The notes below the pieces were generated by a model. The model searched no databases and was not told where the DNA came from. It was given only the letters and a program-made list of their open reading frames with translations. Source: Cristatella mucedo (taxonomy: Eukaryota > Bryozoa > Phylactolaemata > Cristatellidae). From it: a DNA stretch of 64,000 nt. Positions 55,960 to 64,000 of this stretch are shown in pieces (the stretch's first letter is position 1; the number at the start of each line of letters is the position of its first letter). Position numbers and translations under genes: made by a program. The stretch covers positions 8,650,501 to 8,714,500 of the forward strand of contig WPIO01000011.1 of assembly GCA_009760855.2 (NCBI GenBank), given 5' to 3'.

Positions 55960-58900
55960 GCGTACTTTCACGGCGTGCTGCGATTGTTAGCCTGGCCGCT
56001 GTGGCCACCTCCTACCTGCTGGCTTTGCTCGGAGCAAGCCGGGCGCGCAGCGTGCCGCCCGCCCGAGAGCAGCAGCCGAGCATTCTGGGCAGGTATCACG
56101 TGCTACGACACACTGAACGACATGCTGAAGCTCGTCGACTCGGTCGTGCGCAAGGAGAGCAAGTACGTGGTGCAAAAGTATATCGAGCGGCCGCTGCTCG
56201 TGCACAACACCAAATTCGACATCCGCCAGTGGTTTCTCGTCACCGACTGGAACCCGCTCACGATCTGGTGGTACAAGGACTGCTATCTTCGCTTTTGCAA
56301 GAAGCAATTCTCCTTGACTGACTTCAACGAGTGAGTGCAACGTGCATCGTGCTCTTCAGCGCTCGCCCGCTTCGCCGTCGGCGCCGCCTTATTTGTGCGC
56401 CTTGTGCAACAACCCTCGATGCTCTTTAGACCGCTGGCTGTCACTGCCCCGCGTGAACTATGAGCTCGACCTTGAGACTTTGAGACCGTCGACCTTGAGA
56501 CCCCCCCCCCCCCGGCCTTCGACCTTGAGCACGAGCTCAAGGCCGGAGCTCCGGGAGTAGCGATTAAGCCGCCTTGTGCCGGCGGCACGCGAGGAGCATT
56601 GAGGGTCGCTAGGTGGGTGCCTCGCTCATCCTTTCACTTGACTGCTGAAAGGCTCACTGCAGTGGCGCATCGGCAAACATAGCTCGGCTGCCGTTGCTGT
56701 AGGGCGCAGTGCGCATGCCCAGCAGGGAAGCCGGGTGACAGCGTCGAAGGCAGTGTAATGTAACGTAATCTATCTCCATCCGTAACTCCACAAAGATTAT
56801 GTTGGTGTTGTGCAGGAGAGTCTTGTATTGCGCTCATTCACAGCCTAAGCGGCTTTCGGTACGCATTCGGTAGCCAACAGATTCCATCTCATGCAACAAA
56901 GAAAAAGTGGGAAGCATAGGAGAGTCAGGTGAGCAGTTGAGGTAGTGGGTAGCATGCAAGTAGCAGCTCAGGACCGCTGGAAAGGATGTGCCATAGTCGG
57001 CAGCAGGAGAGTAGACGTCGGTGTGTAAGAATTGTGGAAGTGAATTCCACTGTCAAGGACCTGTAGAGTAAAAGCTTCTGTAGCCAACGATCTTTAAGCC
57101 AAGGAATGGCGCAGCTAATTTATGGTCCATTCAGGACCTGAGGGCACGAGGAGGCTGGAACTGGTGCAGCAGTTCAGCCAGGTACGGAAGAGCCAAGCCG
57201 TCAGTAACTCAACAAAGCCGCAAGGACTAAGCGGGTGTCACGCACCAGGGTTATCTGTAGCGCACTCAAAGCCTGAGTAGCTTTCGCTGCGCATACAGTA
57301 GCCAACCGCGACTTCATCTCACGCAGCAAAGAGAAAGTGAGCATAGCTGAGTCAGCAGGGCAGCCGAGGAGGAAGTGAGTAGCTCGGAAGTAGCAGTTCC
57401 GGACCGCTGGAAAGGATGGGCCACAGTCGGCAGCAGGAGAGTAGTTGTCAAGAAGGCTGCACCAACTTCCTCCCTACCACCCCACCTCCCCCCAAGCAGC
57501 CGGTGTGTTTCAGCAGAAAAGTAAACACTCCCACAGACTATCGATTACGGTTAGCGATAGTACATGAAAGCAGCAGCCCGACTGTCGGGAGCCGGGTCAC
57601 GGTATCAAACCGGGTCACCGGGTCAAACCGCTGGCTGCCAGCAATCACGTTGCTAGGGCAGAGCTTCAAAAGAGCCTCTCGTGGCTTCTCGGCTGCACGT
57701 AAGCACTTGTAGGCAGCACCATTACCCTGCCTAGCAGGACCCGAGCTCGACGAATGGCATCACGGCCTTCGTTGTTGAATTCTTGAGCACTCCGGGAGAA
57801 GGTCGCTCGTGACGCCTCATTATTCAAACATTTAAATTTTAAGTTATATATATATATATATATATTAACTGATTTAGCAGCCTCATATGTATAGAAGCAG
57901 AAAAGCCTTAACAGCTATCACCACCACTTGCAGTTGGCAATAAAGGATCGCCCACTGCTGCATTCGGACCCACGAAATCAGCTGGAAGAGCAAGCACCTT
58001 ACCTGCTGGGCTATCACATCATCCCTAGTGGGAGATGGGGTGTCAGGATGCTGAAGGCTAAAAATGCCACATGAATTGGACACAGCCAAGACCCGGAAAG
58101 ACTCGTTCTTACACCGCGGCAGCAGCAGCGCATACAGGAGAGGGAGACCGCGCCGTCTGGCGATCGGGGGGGGGGGGGAGGGGGAGGAGGTTGAGAGGTG
58201 AAAGGTTGGCTGAACCTTCGCGGCCGGCATGGAGAGAGGAGCCTCTTGATGTTCGTTGGAGCACGGTGCCGCCTTTCATCGAAAAAAAATGAGATCGACC
58301 TTGAGGCGCTTCGGCCTCCACCTGGCCACTTCGAAAGGCAGGGCTCTGATCCTCGAAGTCTCTCACCTGCCTCCTGCCTATCGGCCCTCCTGCATGGTGG
58401 CTGGCTGGGCCCTGCCGTCGAAACGCCCGACGTCGGGCCCAGCTCAGCTAGCGGCCTGATCGGAGAGGTTCAAGGCAGCTCGTCGGCTCCCCAAGGCAGC
58501 TGCCCACCGAACCTTAAGCAGCGGAAGTAAAGTCGTTCCATCTTTGGTAGACTGGTGGCACGGTGGAGGTCCAATAGACAGGAGGTCACCTCTTATATCG
58601 CTCTCGAAAAGCAGCCGTCGTGGCTCAGGCTTCCGCTTTTTGGATAGCCTCTTTACAGAGCCGACCCAGTTGCTGTTTGATGTTTTTTTTCTGTAGAGCA
58701 ATCCATTTGTCCAACAACTCGATACAAAAGCACTACGACGTGGACCCCGAGCGCTCCAAGGCGATACCTGATGACAGCATGTGGTCATCGGAAGAGTTTA
58801 AATCGTACTTACGGTGAGCTGACGGTGACCGGTAGCCTGTGGCAAAAATTCCAGTGGCATTTTTGCACGACCTTCTCAGCCCGATGCAGATTTTATTTAA

Positions 58901-59265
58901 CTTCAAATGCCAGACACGAGGTGACCTCGTGAAGTCAGCCTGCATCCATGGTGCTTGTCTGCCAGCCAGCTTTATGCAAAATCGTAAATAGATGCTAATA
59001 GGGTACGATTAATGCTTCGGCAGTGAGATTTATACTGCCATGGCATCTCCCTGGACTCCGATCTAATAGCTGTGCTCGGCCTTATTTTCTAGCTGTTTCA
59101 GCCCAGCCCCACCGCTAGTCAGCTCCTCCCCTTATCTCTCTCTCTCTCTTCTCTTCTCTCTCTCCCTCCCTTCCTCTCCCTATCCCTCTCTCTAACACTG
59201 TCTCTTTCTCACTCTTTCTCTCTCCACCTCATTCTCTAACTCTTTTTTTACCTTTTTTAACTCTT

Positions 59266-59300
<35 letters not shown>

Positions 59301-59340
59301 ACTTGTTCATTCTACCCTTTCTCACTCACTCTATTTATGC

Positions 59341-59378
<38 letters not shown>

Positions 59379-59959
59379 CAGTAAGTATATATGTACATGC
59401 TAAATGTGCAGGATATATATATTTATATTGCATCCACTGCTGAAGGCCACACGTATGCCTTCAGCCATTGACGGTTTCTCAAAGACGCAGTGGCAACCAC
59501 TCGTGGGGATTCCCCTACTTGCCGGGACCCGTGTAACTCAGTGGGGTACTGCAGTGGAGACGCTTTCCGGTCGCTAAATGCTGCAGGCAAAATGGTTTCG
59601 GCTCGGCATCAAATTTGCAATTATAAGCACACAGCAGCAGCGCTCCAGGATTCGACACAAGCGTGTAAGTGCAAATTTACAGCCGAGTTTGTAAAGTCCT
59701 GTCTTCAACCTCGAACGAAAAGTAGTCTCCATAGCTCGATCTTTATAGCCCGGAAGTGTTAACCCAAAGGTTGAAGGATAGGCTCACCGCTCGAGGCAAA
59801 TTCAGAGTCCTGTGGCAGTCGGCCCACCGATTGCTCTGTGTTAAAAACGATTACCAGGGTACATATCTGCTTGTTTAAGCGTATCATACAAGTAAATACC
59901 TGTGTGCGATATATATATATACACACCATATGAGTAATGCTGCTGCTGTGTACACCTTA

Positions 59960-60024
<65 letters not shown>

Positions 60025-61307
60025 CATCGTTACTCATTGGCTCATATGCAGCATTACTCATATGGTGTAAGTTCTCTATGTAGTTGTACATATATGTTGA
60101 AGAGTGTGCGTCCTTCATTACCAGGATGACGGGCCACGGCGAAAGCTTTACGGAAATGTGCCTACCGGCAATGAAGGAAGCTGTCATATGTGCATTGCAG
60201 ACCACTCAGGATATCATCGAGTACCGGAAGGTGAGAGTGACTCCAGTTGCTGGCCGCACGTGTATTAGTGGCCCACTCGGACAGAGCACGGCACCTCTTG
60301 CTAGGCTGTGCTGTGCTGCGACTCGTTAAGGCACCTGGCTGTGCCGAGCACACGAGTGCTTGCCCACGAGCTACACTCGCTCGGCTTGTTCACACAGAGC
60401 TCGTTCGAGTTGTATGGAGCGGACTTCATGCTGACCGATGACCTGCGACCCTGGCTGATAGAGATCAACTCGAGCCCCAGCATGGCGACCACGACCCGCG
60501 TCACGGCCGACCTGGTGCCCGGTGTGCTCGAGGACACCGTGAAAGGTGAGAGCTGCCATCTTGCGCTGCGCTTCGCTGCCCCGCCCCTCTTGGCGAGCTG
60601 CTCCCACTGTGCTGCTTTGAGACACGCCCTCTGAGGGAGCTCCTTCCGTCGCTGCAGTACTCATCGACCGCAAAGCGGACCGGAACTGTGACACGGGGCG
60701 CTTCGAGCTGATCTACAAGCCGACGCCGGCGACCGTGCCCCAATACCTGGGCATCAGTCTCGCCGTCGAGGGAGTCAGCCTCAAGTGTGGCGGCAGCGGC
60801 TCAGCCGGCGGTGCCTTCGCGGCCGCCGCCACCGCACCTCCCGGCCCGTGCAGCGTTGGCGGCGCCTACCAGCCGTCAGCCTCGGCCGGACTGGCGATCG
60901 GCGCCGCCAGCATTGCGCCGAAGGTGCATCGCAAGCTGGCAGCACCCAGCGCCGTCGGCTTGACACCTTTCCCACGGTCGGACGAGCTCACTCGAGGCAG
61001 GCCGCCGAACCTCGCCGGCGAAGAGTTCACCGAGGAGAAAAGGGCGATCCTCAGGCTCACCGACGGCCGGGACGCGGCAGCCGCGCGGCTGGCGCAGCCG
61101 CGCGGCGGCAGCGACGACTGCACTGAGCCGCTGCTCGTGAAACGCCGGGAGAAATGGTGGCGGAGTGCCGCTGCCGGCGCTCCCGACGAGGCGTCGACGG
61201 CAGCGTCGCATGGCAGCCGCGTCCTGGCAGGTACTGCCCGATCGATCGCTCCGACGGCCCCTCGCTCGGCGTCAGCGAGGTGTCGAGTCCTCGCGGCCAC
61301 TCACTAA
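40286..61307 (+). CDS. TTLL3: Tubulin glycine ligase, TTLL3/TTLL8 type
   Basis: TTLL3 and TTLL8 are ATP-grasp ligases that add the first glycine to glutamate side chains of axonemal tubulin (monoglycylation). Twelve exons joined in phase give about 826 residues, N-terminus incomplete. In order: [15 protein letters not shown] with [11 protein letters not shown], an Asp-rich linker, [32 protein letters not shown] with SFYPRCYRL, the nucleotide-binding [71 protein letters not shown], the metal-binding [20 protein letters not shown] with EINSSPS, and [13 protein letters not shown]. The [17 protein letters not shown] and W-VVQKYIE motifs are intact, so the enzyme is probably active. TTLL3 and TTLL8 cannot be separated here. 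The gene is divergent from CUL2; no start codon was found. Confidence 0.94.
40733..40890 (+). repeat. (CA)n and (GA)n compound microsatellite
   Basis: About 40 CA units are followed by a short mixed stretch and an imperfect GA tract. It lies in TTLL3 intron 1, between the exons at 40.3 and 41.4 kb. Confidence 0.95.
41366..41552 (+). CDS. TTLL3: TTLL3 exon with Asp-rich linker
   Basis: This 187-nt exon has acceptor TTCCACAG and donor GATG/GTGAGT. It reads [33 protein letters not shown], then a Lys-rich stretch and [16 protein letters not shown]. FTIxGxYPxxR...GWxEK is the conserved TTLL3/8 N-terminal signature. The acidic run is coded by a near-pure GAT/GAC repeat, as in other TTLL3 proteins. 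Confidence 0.93.
42945..43100 (-). mobile_element. Possible divergent SINE
   Basis: GATTAAACAGCCTTATTTAT resembles the SINE-alpha tail, and CTTCAAATTCCCGACCTGGG resembles a B box. The middle differs from SINE-alpha, so this may be another tRNA-derived family or an old copy. Confidence 0.35.
44383..44460 (-). mobile_element. LINE-A terminal fragment
   Basis: A short (TAA)n tail is followed by AGAGAACTTAATCTCTTTCT and AGGGCTTTACATTTGC, the LINE-A terminal hairpin on the minus strand. Only about 60 nt of element remain. Confidence 0.65.
45674..45718 (+). repeat. 22-bp direct duplication forming hairpins
   Basis: CAGTCACTTCTTACAGTGACT is followed by GTCACTTCTTACAGTGACTG. Each half is itself a small palindrome (GTCAC...GTGAC). 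It lies about 28 nt before the TTLL3 acceptor at 45745, where it could affect branch-point use. Confidence 0.75.
45746..45813 (+). CDS. TTLL3: TTLL3 exon, GIYGIM segment
   Basis: This 68-nt exon has acceptor TGTTTTTCAG and donor ATG/GTGAGT. It reads [20 protein letters not shown] and IM. It continues the acidic linker and enters the conserved GIYGxMSRM motif completed in the next exon. Phase joins exactly on both sides (G plus AC in, phase 0 out). A 22-bp direct duplication lies just before it. Confidence 0.9.
46203..46262 (-). mobile_element. SINE-beta or LINE-A tail fragment
   Basis: GGCACCCCAAGAGAAATCAA and TATCTATTTAGGCACTGTCA match the shared SINE-beta/LINE-A terminal hairpin on the minus strand. 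It is too short to say which family it came from. Confidence 0.4.
46590..47590 (-). mobile_element. LINE-A degenerate internal part
   Basis: Minus-strand similarity covers the RT motif D (GTTTTATCGTCGTTGAATTT), motif C/B region, and continues to the linker with GATGGTTTATGGTCGACATA near 47.50 kb. It lacks the 3' end and is heavily mutated, so it is an old copy. It lies in the third TTLL3 intron located here. Confidence 0.65.
47595..48700 (-). mobile_element. LINE-B copy, degenerate
   Basis: The minus strand starts with the LINE-B tail (TTACACTAAATTACA) and GTGAGGTTACAGAC end at about 47.6 kb, then 3' UTR, the thumb region ([20 protein letters not shown] and KVLTLTHK) and, after a gap at 48.27-48.41 kb, the LNAxLADIRxWM segment near 48.55 kb. 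Frames are broken. It abuts the older LINE-A at about 47.59 kb. Confidence 0.8.
49440..50945 (+). mobile_element. LINE-B copy, RT broken
   Basis: A second CR1/L2-like family. The plus strand carries [55 protein letters not shown] (motif A), [15 protein letters not shown] (motif C), [20 protein letters not shown] and, in another frame, [14 protein letters not shown] with [18 protein letters not shown]. Motif B is damaged, and frameshifts near 49.79, 49.88 and 50.17 kb split the frame. The 3' end is GTCTGTATGGCTTTGTGGAG and a TACATTACATT tail near 50.94 kb. It is 5'-truncated directly after a TTCTTTCTTTC tract. It lies in the TTLL3 intron before the exon at 51.71 kb. Confidence 0.85.
50960..51050 (-). 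mobile_element. SINE-beta head fragment
   Basis: Only the tRNA-like head is clear: GCAGGGCTCGAGCCTACGAC (B box) and CTAGCACCTTACCCCTGGGA (A box) on the minus strand. It follows the LINE-B tail. Confidence 0.6.
51710..51953 (+). CDS. TTLL3: TTLL3 exon, start of TTL core
   Basis: This 244-nt exon has acceptor CACGTTGCAG and donor CATCG/GTAAGT. It encodes [60 protein letters not shown] and [14 protein letters not shown]. These are the TTLL3/8 motifs for the early TTL domain. It is the longest well-conserved exon and is flanked downstream by a SINE-beta insertion. Confidence 0.96.
51963..52125 (-). mobile_element. SINE-beta (tRNA-derived)
   Basis: A TAATAATAATAATAG tail is followed by TATAGCGCCCCAAGAGAACT, TAATCTCTATTCAGGCGCTT, the B box in GGCTCGAGCCCACGACCTCA, and the A box GAGCACCTTAACCGCTAGAC. 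It starts only about 10 nt after a TTLL3 splice donor. Confidence 0.85.
52395..53120 (+). mobile_element. LINE-B fragment split by SINE-alpha
   Basis: The plus strand reads GGCTGCAAGGATAGTTTGCA, CACATGTCTCCTTTGCTGAA, CCTAGACTGTGGAACTCGCT and, after a SINE-alpha insertion (about 52765-52925), TATGCTTCTCACTTTCCC and AAAGCCGCTTAGGCTTTGAG. It is an old LINE-B with no frame, in the TTLL3 intron before the exon at 53376. Confidence 0.7.
52765..52925 (-). mobile_element. SINE-alpha inserted in LINE-B
   Basis: Reverse copy with GGTTAGCTGATTGAACAGCC, ACGGCTATCACCAGCACTTT, GTAAAGGATCGCCCACTGCA and a degraded B box (GGACCCAAGCACGTGACC). LINE-B resumes on the far side. Confidence 0.7.
53376..53564 (+). 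CDS. TTLL3: TTLL3 exon with Asp/Glu and poly-Ala linker
   Basis: This 189-nt exon has acceptor CAATCTGTAG and donor AGAG/GTGGGC. It reads [20 protein letters not shown], then [13 protein letters not shown], a long alanine run, and NKSPRR. The first part fits the TTLL3 EDFWLTAARNVLK helix. The linker that follows is variable between species, and here contains an uninterrupted stretch of more than ten alanines coded by GCT/GCC repeats. Confidence 0.85.
53733..53913 (+). CDS. TTLL3: TTLL3 exon, linker helix region
   Basis: This 181-nt exon has acceptor TTACGCCCCAG and donor CCA/GTGAGC. It starts with a basic stretch [13 protein letters not shown], then [20 protein letters not shown] and [17 protein letters not shown]. 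This matches the TTLL3 region EALCACEQHL...FLQRYYQVVH before the ATP-binding motifs. The basic cluster could be a localisation or tubulin-contact patch, which is an inference only. Confidence 0.9.
54341..54489 (+). CDS. TTLL3: TTLL3 exon, ATP-binding [10 protein letters not shown]
   Basis: This 149-nt exon has acceptor CTCCTTTCAAG and donor ACGAG/GTCAGT. It reads [40 protein letters not shown] and AKSRGR. The lysine of [13 protein letters not shown] binds ATP phosphates in TTL-family ligases. The acceptor was chosen because it alone restores phase with the previous exon (CA plus C). Confidence 0.95.
54726..54752 (+). repeat. (GCAT)n self-complementary repeat
   Basis: About six GCAT units; each is palindromic, so the tract can fold on itself. 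A run of TGTG/GCAT mixtures follows to about 54785. Confidence 0.85.
54787..54965 (+). mobile_element. SINE-alpha
   Basis: Forward copy: A box region AGCCCAGGTGATAAGATGCT, B box TTGCGGGTTTGAATCCTACA, body GTATTGCCAGCTGCAAACAG and tail AGGCTGTTCAATCAGCTAAT. It lies in a TTLL3 intron. Confidence 0.8.
54985..55300 (+). mobile_element. LINE-A RT fragment
   Basis: The plus strand reads CTTCATAACATTTCTAAAAT, TTGGTCCATGCATTTGTGAC and CTGCACTGGCTGCCAATCAA, corresponding to the [25 protein letters not shown] and HWLPVKQ segments. Frameshifts are present. It abuts a SINE-alpha copy on the left. Confidence 0.7.
55924..55962 (+). repeat. (CAG)n trinucleotide repeat
   Basis: About 12 CAG units with one TAG interruption, in the TTLL3 intron before the exon at 56093. 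It is not in the reading frame of the gene. Confidence 0.9.
56093..56330 (+). CDS. TTLL3: TTLL3 exon, catalytic core
   Basis: This 238-nt exon has acceptor CATTCTGGGCAG and donor CGA/GTGAGT. It encodes [60 protein letters not shown] and [18 protein letters not shown]. VVQKYIExPLL and [16 protein letters not shown] are invariant in glycylating TTLLs and form the nucleotide and acceptor pocket. Confidence 0.97.
56755..57200 (-). mobile_element. LINE-B 3' portion
   Basis: The tail reads GTAATGTAACGTAATC and is followed by the end sequence CCGTAACTCCACAAAG and the 3' UTR (CTAAGCGGCTTTCGGTACGC, AGTCGGCAGCAGGAGAGTAG), then the last thumb codons to about 57200. The element lies on the minus strand in a TTLL3 intron. 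Confidence 0.75.
57201..57450 (-). mobile_element. Second LINE-B 3' fragment in tandem
   Basis: Another LINE-B end (CAGTAACTCAACAAAGCCGC, GCCTGAGTAGCTTTCGCTGC, CACAGTCGGCAGCAGGAGAG) directly follows the first in the same orientation. It could be a second insertion or an unequal-crossover duplication. Confidence 0.65.
57843..58018 (-). mobile_element. SINE-alpha with TA-repeat tail
   Basis: Reverse copy: a (TA)n tail, AACTGATTTAGCAGCCTCAT, ACAGCTATCACCACCACTTG, AATAAAGGATCGCCCACTGC and a degraded B box (CATTCGGACCCACGAAATC). The usual TATTTATT tail has been replaced by TA repeats. Confidence 0.7.
58697..58813 (+). CDS. TTLL3: TTLL3 exon, HLSNNSIQK
   Basis: This 117-nt exon has acceptor TTTTTTTTCTGTAG and donor TTACG/GTGAGC. 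It reads [40 protein letters not shown]. HLxNNSIQK and MWSSxxF are conserved TTLL3/8 motifs. Phase matches both neighbours. Confidence 0.95.
59130..59377 (+). repeat. Pyrimidine-rich tract and (GT)n
   Basis: A long CT/TTC-rich stretch (59130-59335) is followed by about 17 GT units. It lies in the TTLL3 intron between 58.8 and 60.1 kb. Confidence 0.9.
59924..60067. repeat. Perfect inverted repeat around (CA)n
   Basis: CACCATATGAGTAATGCTGC at 59924-59943 is exactly reverse-complemented at 60048-60067; one more base pairs on the outside. The roughly 104-nt loop holds a (CA)n tract and TATATATA. It lies about 60 nt before a TTLL3 acceptor at 60124. Confidence 0.85.
59962..60014 (+). repeat. (CA)n microsatellite
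   Basis: About 26 CA units forming the loop of the inverted repeat described at 59924-60067. Confidence 0.95.
60125..60230 (+). CDS. TTLL3: TTLL3 exon, ALQTTQD helix
   Basis: This 106-nt exon has acceptor TCATTACCAG and donor AAG/GTGAGA. It encodes [35 protein letters not shown]. It matches TTLL3 PGMKDAVIHALQTSQDTVQCRK. A perfect 21-bp inverted repeat around a (CA)n tract lies about 60 nt upstream in the intron. Confidence 0.95.
60398..60545 (+). CDS. TTLL3: TTLL3 exon, metal-binding EINSSP
   Basis: This 148-nt exon has acceptor TTGTTCACACAG and donor AAAG/GTGAGA. It reads [49 protein letters not shown]. The glutamate and asparagine of IEIN and the upstream GADF aspartate coordinate magnesium in ATP-grasp ligases. 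All are present. Confidence 0.97.
60658..61307 (+). CDS. TTLL3: TTLL3 exon, C-terminal tail, likely terminal
   Basis: This exon begins after acceptor CGTCGCTGCAG with [20 protein letters not shown] and [20 protein letters not shown], closing the TTL domain. It then becomes a Gly/Ala/Arg-rich, low-complexity GC-rich tail of about 170 residues without known motifs, ending at TAA 61305-61307. The tail could instead splice at GGCAG/GTACTG near 61231. No AATAAA signal was recognised in the next 700 nt, so the true 3' end is uncertain. Confidence 0.8.
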
Positions 61308-61974
61308 CTCAACAGAACACCGCACCGGCAGAGTCTCGTTCTTGCCGCCGCCGTCGCCGCCGAAGGCGCGCTGCCGCTCGAGTTTGTTAGTGTTTGCTCA
61401 GCTCGTGCCTAACCCGTAGCAAGATTTGCACCGGTTTGCGGTGCCTGCACTGCTTTTTTTCCTAACAGCTCGCAGCAGCAGTAGCAGGCACCCTCTGCGA
61501 GATCTTGTCTTTGTAGCACACATTGCCGCCCTAGCGTCTTGCCGCCGCTTACAGCCGCACCACGTTCTAAACGCATGCCTCCTATCGTCCGGACTCATTG
61601 GCAAGCAGTAAGTGAGAGAGCAGCACAGGGTCAGGGCGGCTCTCGCGTGCACGCATGCGCCGCCGCCCGGCCCGCGTCGGCTTCGGCTGCTTCCGTTTGG
61701 CTTAACTCGGTGGTCGGAACTAGCGCCAAGCCGGTTCGGACCGCCTGGCTGCCATTCTGCCATCGGCGCAGCTTCTCGGACGCGACGCCACTGCAGCCCA
61801 TGAACCGGCAGCAGCGGCTCCTTCGCCCGCGTTTCTTTTCATTAGTTGGTTGGCGTGCATTAGTACGTTTCCGCTCGATGCATCATGCTACCGGTAGCAG
61901 CATCGCTGGCTTGCTTGCTAAGTAGGCTGCGTGAGTTGCTTGCGTGGCATGTCTGCTTGTGGGCACGAAAACGA
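61308..61974. other. TTLL3 downstream flank
   Basis: GC-rich sequence rich in CG dinucleotides and GCCGCC-type words, with no AATAAA recognised. It probably holds the 3' UTR of TTLL3, or a further exon if the exon at 60658 splices internally. Confidence 0.35.
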
Positions 61975-62060
61975 CAGAAAGGAGAGAACGAAAGAGAAAG
62001 AGAAAGAGAGAGAAATAGGAAGGGAAAAGAGGGCAGAGAGATGGGGAGCAAGGGAAAAGC

Positions 62061-62094
<34 letters not shown>
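61975..62094 (+). repeat. Purine-rich GA tract
   Basis: A GAAAGAGAGAAAT-type purine stretch ends in a clean (GA)n run and joins the LINE-A tail at 62.09 kb. It lies about 670 nt downstream of the TTLL3 stop. Confidence 0.9.
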
Positions 62095-62098
<4 letters not shown>

Positions 62099-64000
62099 AT
62101 AATAATACAATCGATATAGCACCATCAGAGAACTCAATTTCTTTCTAGGCACTTTAAATTTGCTGCAAAGGAAGCGTAATAGAATGGTTAGTGGTAACAT
62201 GCTCAATGTCAACAAGCATAACATGATTAGGTACGAGGTATTGGTAAACAGTTAGATTCCGAAAAGCGGGTAGTACGATGCTTAGCGTGGTGGGGCAGTA
62301 GATCTGATAGGTAGGCTGGAGCTAAAGAATGAAGAGACCTAAAAGTGAGTGACAAAACCTTGAAGTCGATGCTTTGCTTGACTGGGAACCAGTGCAGGTC
62401 GGAGAGAAGTTGAGTGATGTGGAATCTGCAACGCTCACGACAGACAAGTCTAGCTGCAGAGTTTTGCACAAGCTGTAAGCTCCTGATTGCACAGGCCAGT
62501 AGACCAGCAAGCAGTGAGTTACAGAAGTTGAGACGAGATGTCACAAATGCTTGGACCAATTTAGATGTGGCCCCCCCCCCGTCTAAACAAGCCCGAATTT
62601 TAGCAATGTTGTGTAGCTGAAAGTAGTCCAACTTAACTGTGGAGCTGATGTGGTCGTCTATTGGAAGGTCACTTTGGAACAGGATGCCTAGATTTCGTGC
62701 AAATTCAATAGGACATATGCTGGTAGAGCTGATCGTGAGCATTAACCTTTCCAATTTCTGAATCACACTGGGTTTGCCCATAACTAGTGAGGTGGTTTTA
62801 TCATCATTCAATTTAAGAAAGTTTGCTGCCATCCATGTGTGAATGTTAATCAGGCAGCAAGGGATTTGAGAATTCGACATGCTCGAAGGCTAGGAGGGAT
62901 CAAAGCAAAGGTACAACTGAGGTACATCTGCATAGAAGTGAAAGCCTAGATTGTGCTTGACAATCACATCGGCAAAAGGGAGAATAAAACGTGAAAAGAA
63001 CTGGACCCAGCACAGATACCTGAGGTACCCCATATATCAGAGGTTCTTCGGATGATCTTTGTCCATTCACTTCAATACTCGGGAGTCTCCCACTGGGATA
63101 GGACTTGAACCATTGCAGTGCGGTGCCAGTGATGTTCAGACGAGATGAGAGGCACTCAAGAAGAACTTGGCGATCGATAGTGTCAAAAGCTGCCGAAAGA
63201 TCGAGCAAAACAAGCAAAGAGACTCTACCAAGTCTGCATTCATAAGTAGGTCGTTGTACCCCCAAAGCAATGCTGCCTCTCCAAGGTCTGACTAGTTCTA
63301 AAACCAGACTGGAACTTACTAGCAAGGTTCTAAGTTTCAATATATGAGTTCAGCTGGTCTGCAGTAACTCATTCCAATGTTTTTGATTGGAACGGTAGAA
63401 GGGAGTGAGGCTAATGGCACAATTATGATATTAGTTATGCATGGCAGCAGCAGATCAATGCATCGTAGAAGCAGGAAAGTGGGAATAGGGTCCAGAGGAC
63501 TAGTTGTCTTTTTAGATTGGGACACAATCTTCAGGATGAGGTCACCAGCGACCACATTGGATGTAGACATTGAGGTGCTGCATGGAATTGAGGGACATGA
63601 TTCCAGGGAGGATGCTGCCATCTTAGGGACGGGCTACCTGATCTTGTCTAGCTTGTTGACAAAGAAGCTAGAGGGGCGATCAGCTAGATCATCACAGCGA
63701 TCACTGGGTAAGGAGCTAACCTGGGTGCGGTTGAGGAGATGGTTGATCGTCGACATAGCATTTTTGGATTGTGCATCTGTGGTTCAACAATGTTTTCATG
63801 GAAGTTAGACTTGGCCTTTGCTAGGATCGGTTGGTACATTATACAGCAGTCCTCGTATGCCTGTCGGTGGACAGTCAGTCCTGATCTTGTGTATGCTTGC
63901 ACTCGATGATAGCGTGAAGAAAATGTGGTGCGTAGGAGAAAATTTGGTCGAGCGTGTGACCCTTAATATGAGTAGGGCCATGCACATGAGCCCCAACAGA
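62088..64000 (-). mobile_element. LINE-A copy running off the window
   Basis: From the right edge the minus strand reads the endonuclease end (HVHGPTHIKGHTLDQ), linker, and RT with [15 protein letters not shown], then ARNLGILFQSDLPIDDH and the thumb down to the 3' UTR and ATT tail near 62.1 kb. Frameshifts near 63.0, 62.9 and 63.3 kb break it into pieces. Its 5' part lies beyond 64000. A purine-rich GA tract adjoins its 3' end. Confidence 0.85.

Noticed and set aside
60866-61300. Overlapping minus-strand frames opposite the TTLL3 tail
   Set aside because: The GC-rich DNA is open in several frames; only the plus frame continues conserved TTLL3 sequence from the splice acceptor.

Overview
The window is animal nuclear DNA, most likely from an invertebrate. 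It has two intron-rich genes with GT-AG splice sites, many non-LTR retrotransposon copies, tRNA-derived SINEs, a Tc1/mariner remnant and long (CA)n, (GA)n and (CT)n arrays. There is no prokaryotic operon, rRNA gene or CRISPR. The species cannot be named from the sequence alone.

Two conserved genes lie head to head. Cullin-2 (CUL2), the scaffold of Elongin-BC/VHL-type ubiquitin ligases, is on the minus strand. Thirteen coding exons were located between 23.24 kb (start codon) and 5.56 kb. Two short exons (about 23 and 60 nt, predicted from reading phase) were not found. The C-terminal part with the neddylation lysine is not seen and probably lies left of base 1. A TTLL3/TTLL8-type tubulin glycine ligase is on the plus strand. 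Twelve coding exons were located from 40.29 kb to a stop at 61.31 kb, covering the whole TTL/ATP-grasp core. Its start codon was not found.

The roughly 17 kb between the two genes (23.3-40.3 kb) and most large introns are filled with repeats. LINE-A and LINE-B are two CR1/L2-like (jockey-superfamily) families. LINE-A occurs more than 15 times; one copy keeps an uninterrupted reverse transcriptase of about 510 residues at 24.7-26.3 kb. Two tRNA-derived SINE families are present. The tail of SINE-beta copies the 3' stem-loop and ATT-rich end of LINE-A, so the two look like a parasite/partner pair. At 30.1-35.4 kb LINE-A copies are nested inside one another, within a three-copy tandem module that is itself unidentified.

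Tandem arrays are striking: a 30-unit CACCCGT(CT)n array whose unit length rises and then steps down by two bases (7.26-7.78 kb), a 13-bp and a 20-bp array just before it, and a 27-copy 18-bp minisatellite (17.83-18.33 kb) about 95 nt past a CUL2 splice donor. Two hairpin-forming inverted repeats (4.37-4.51 kb and 59.92-60.07 kb) and a degenerate hammerhead-like structured patch (28.68-28.74 kb) are not explained by known genes. Exon boundaries come from reading splice sites and phase by eye; repeat boundaries are approximate.
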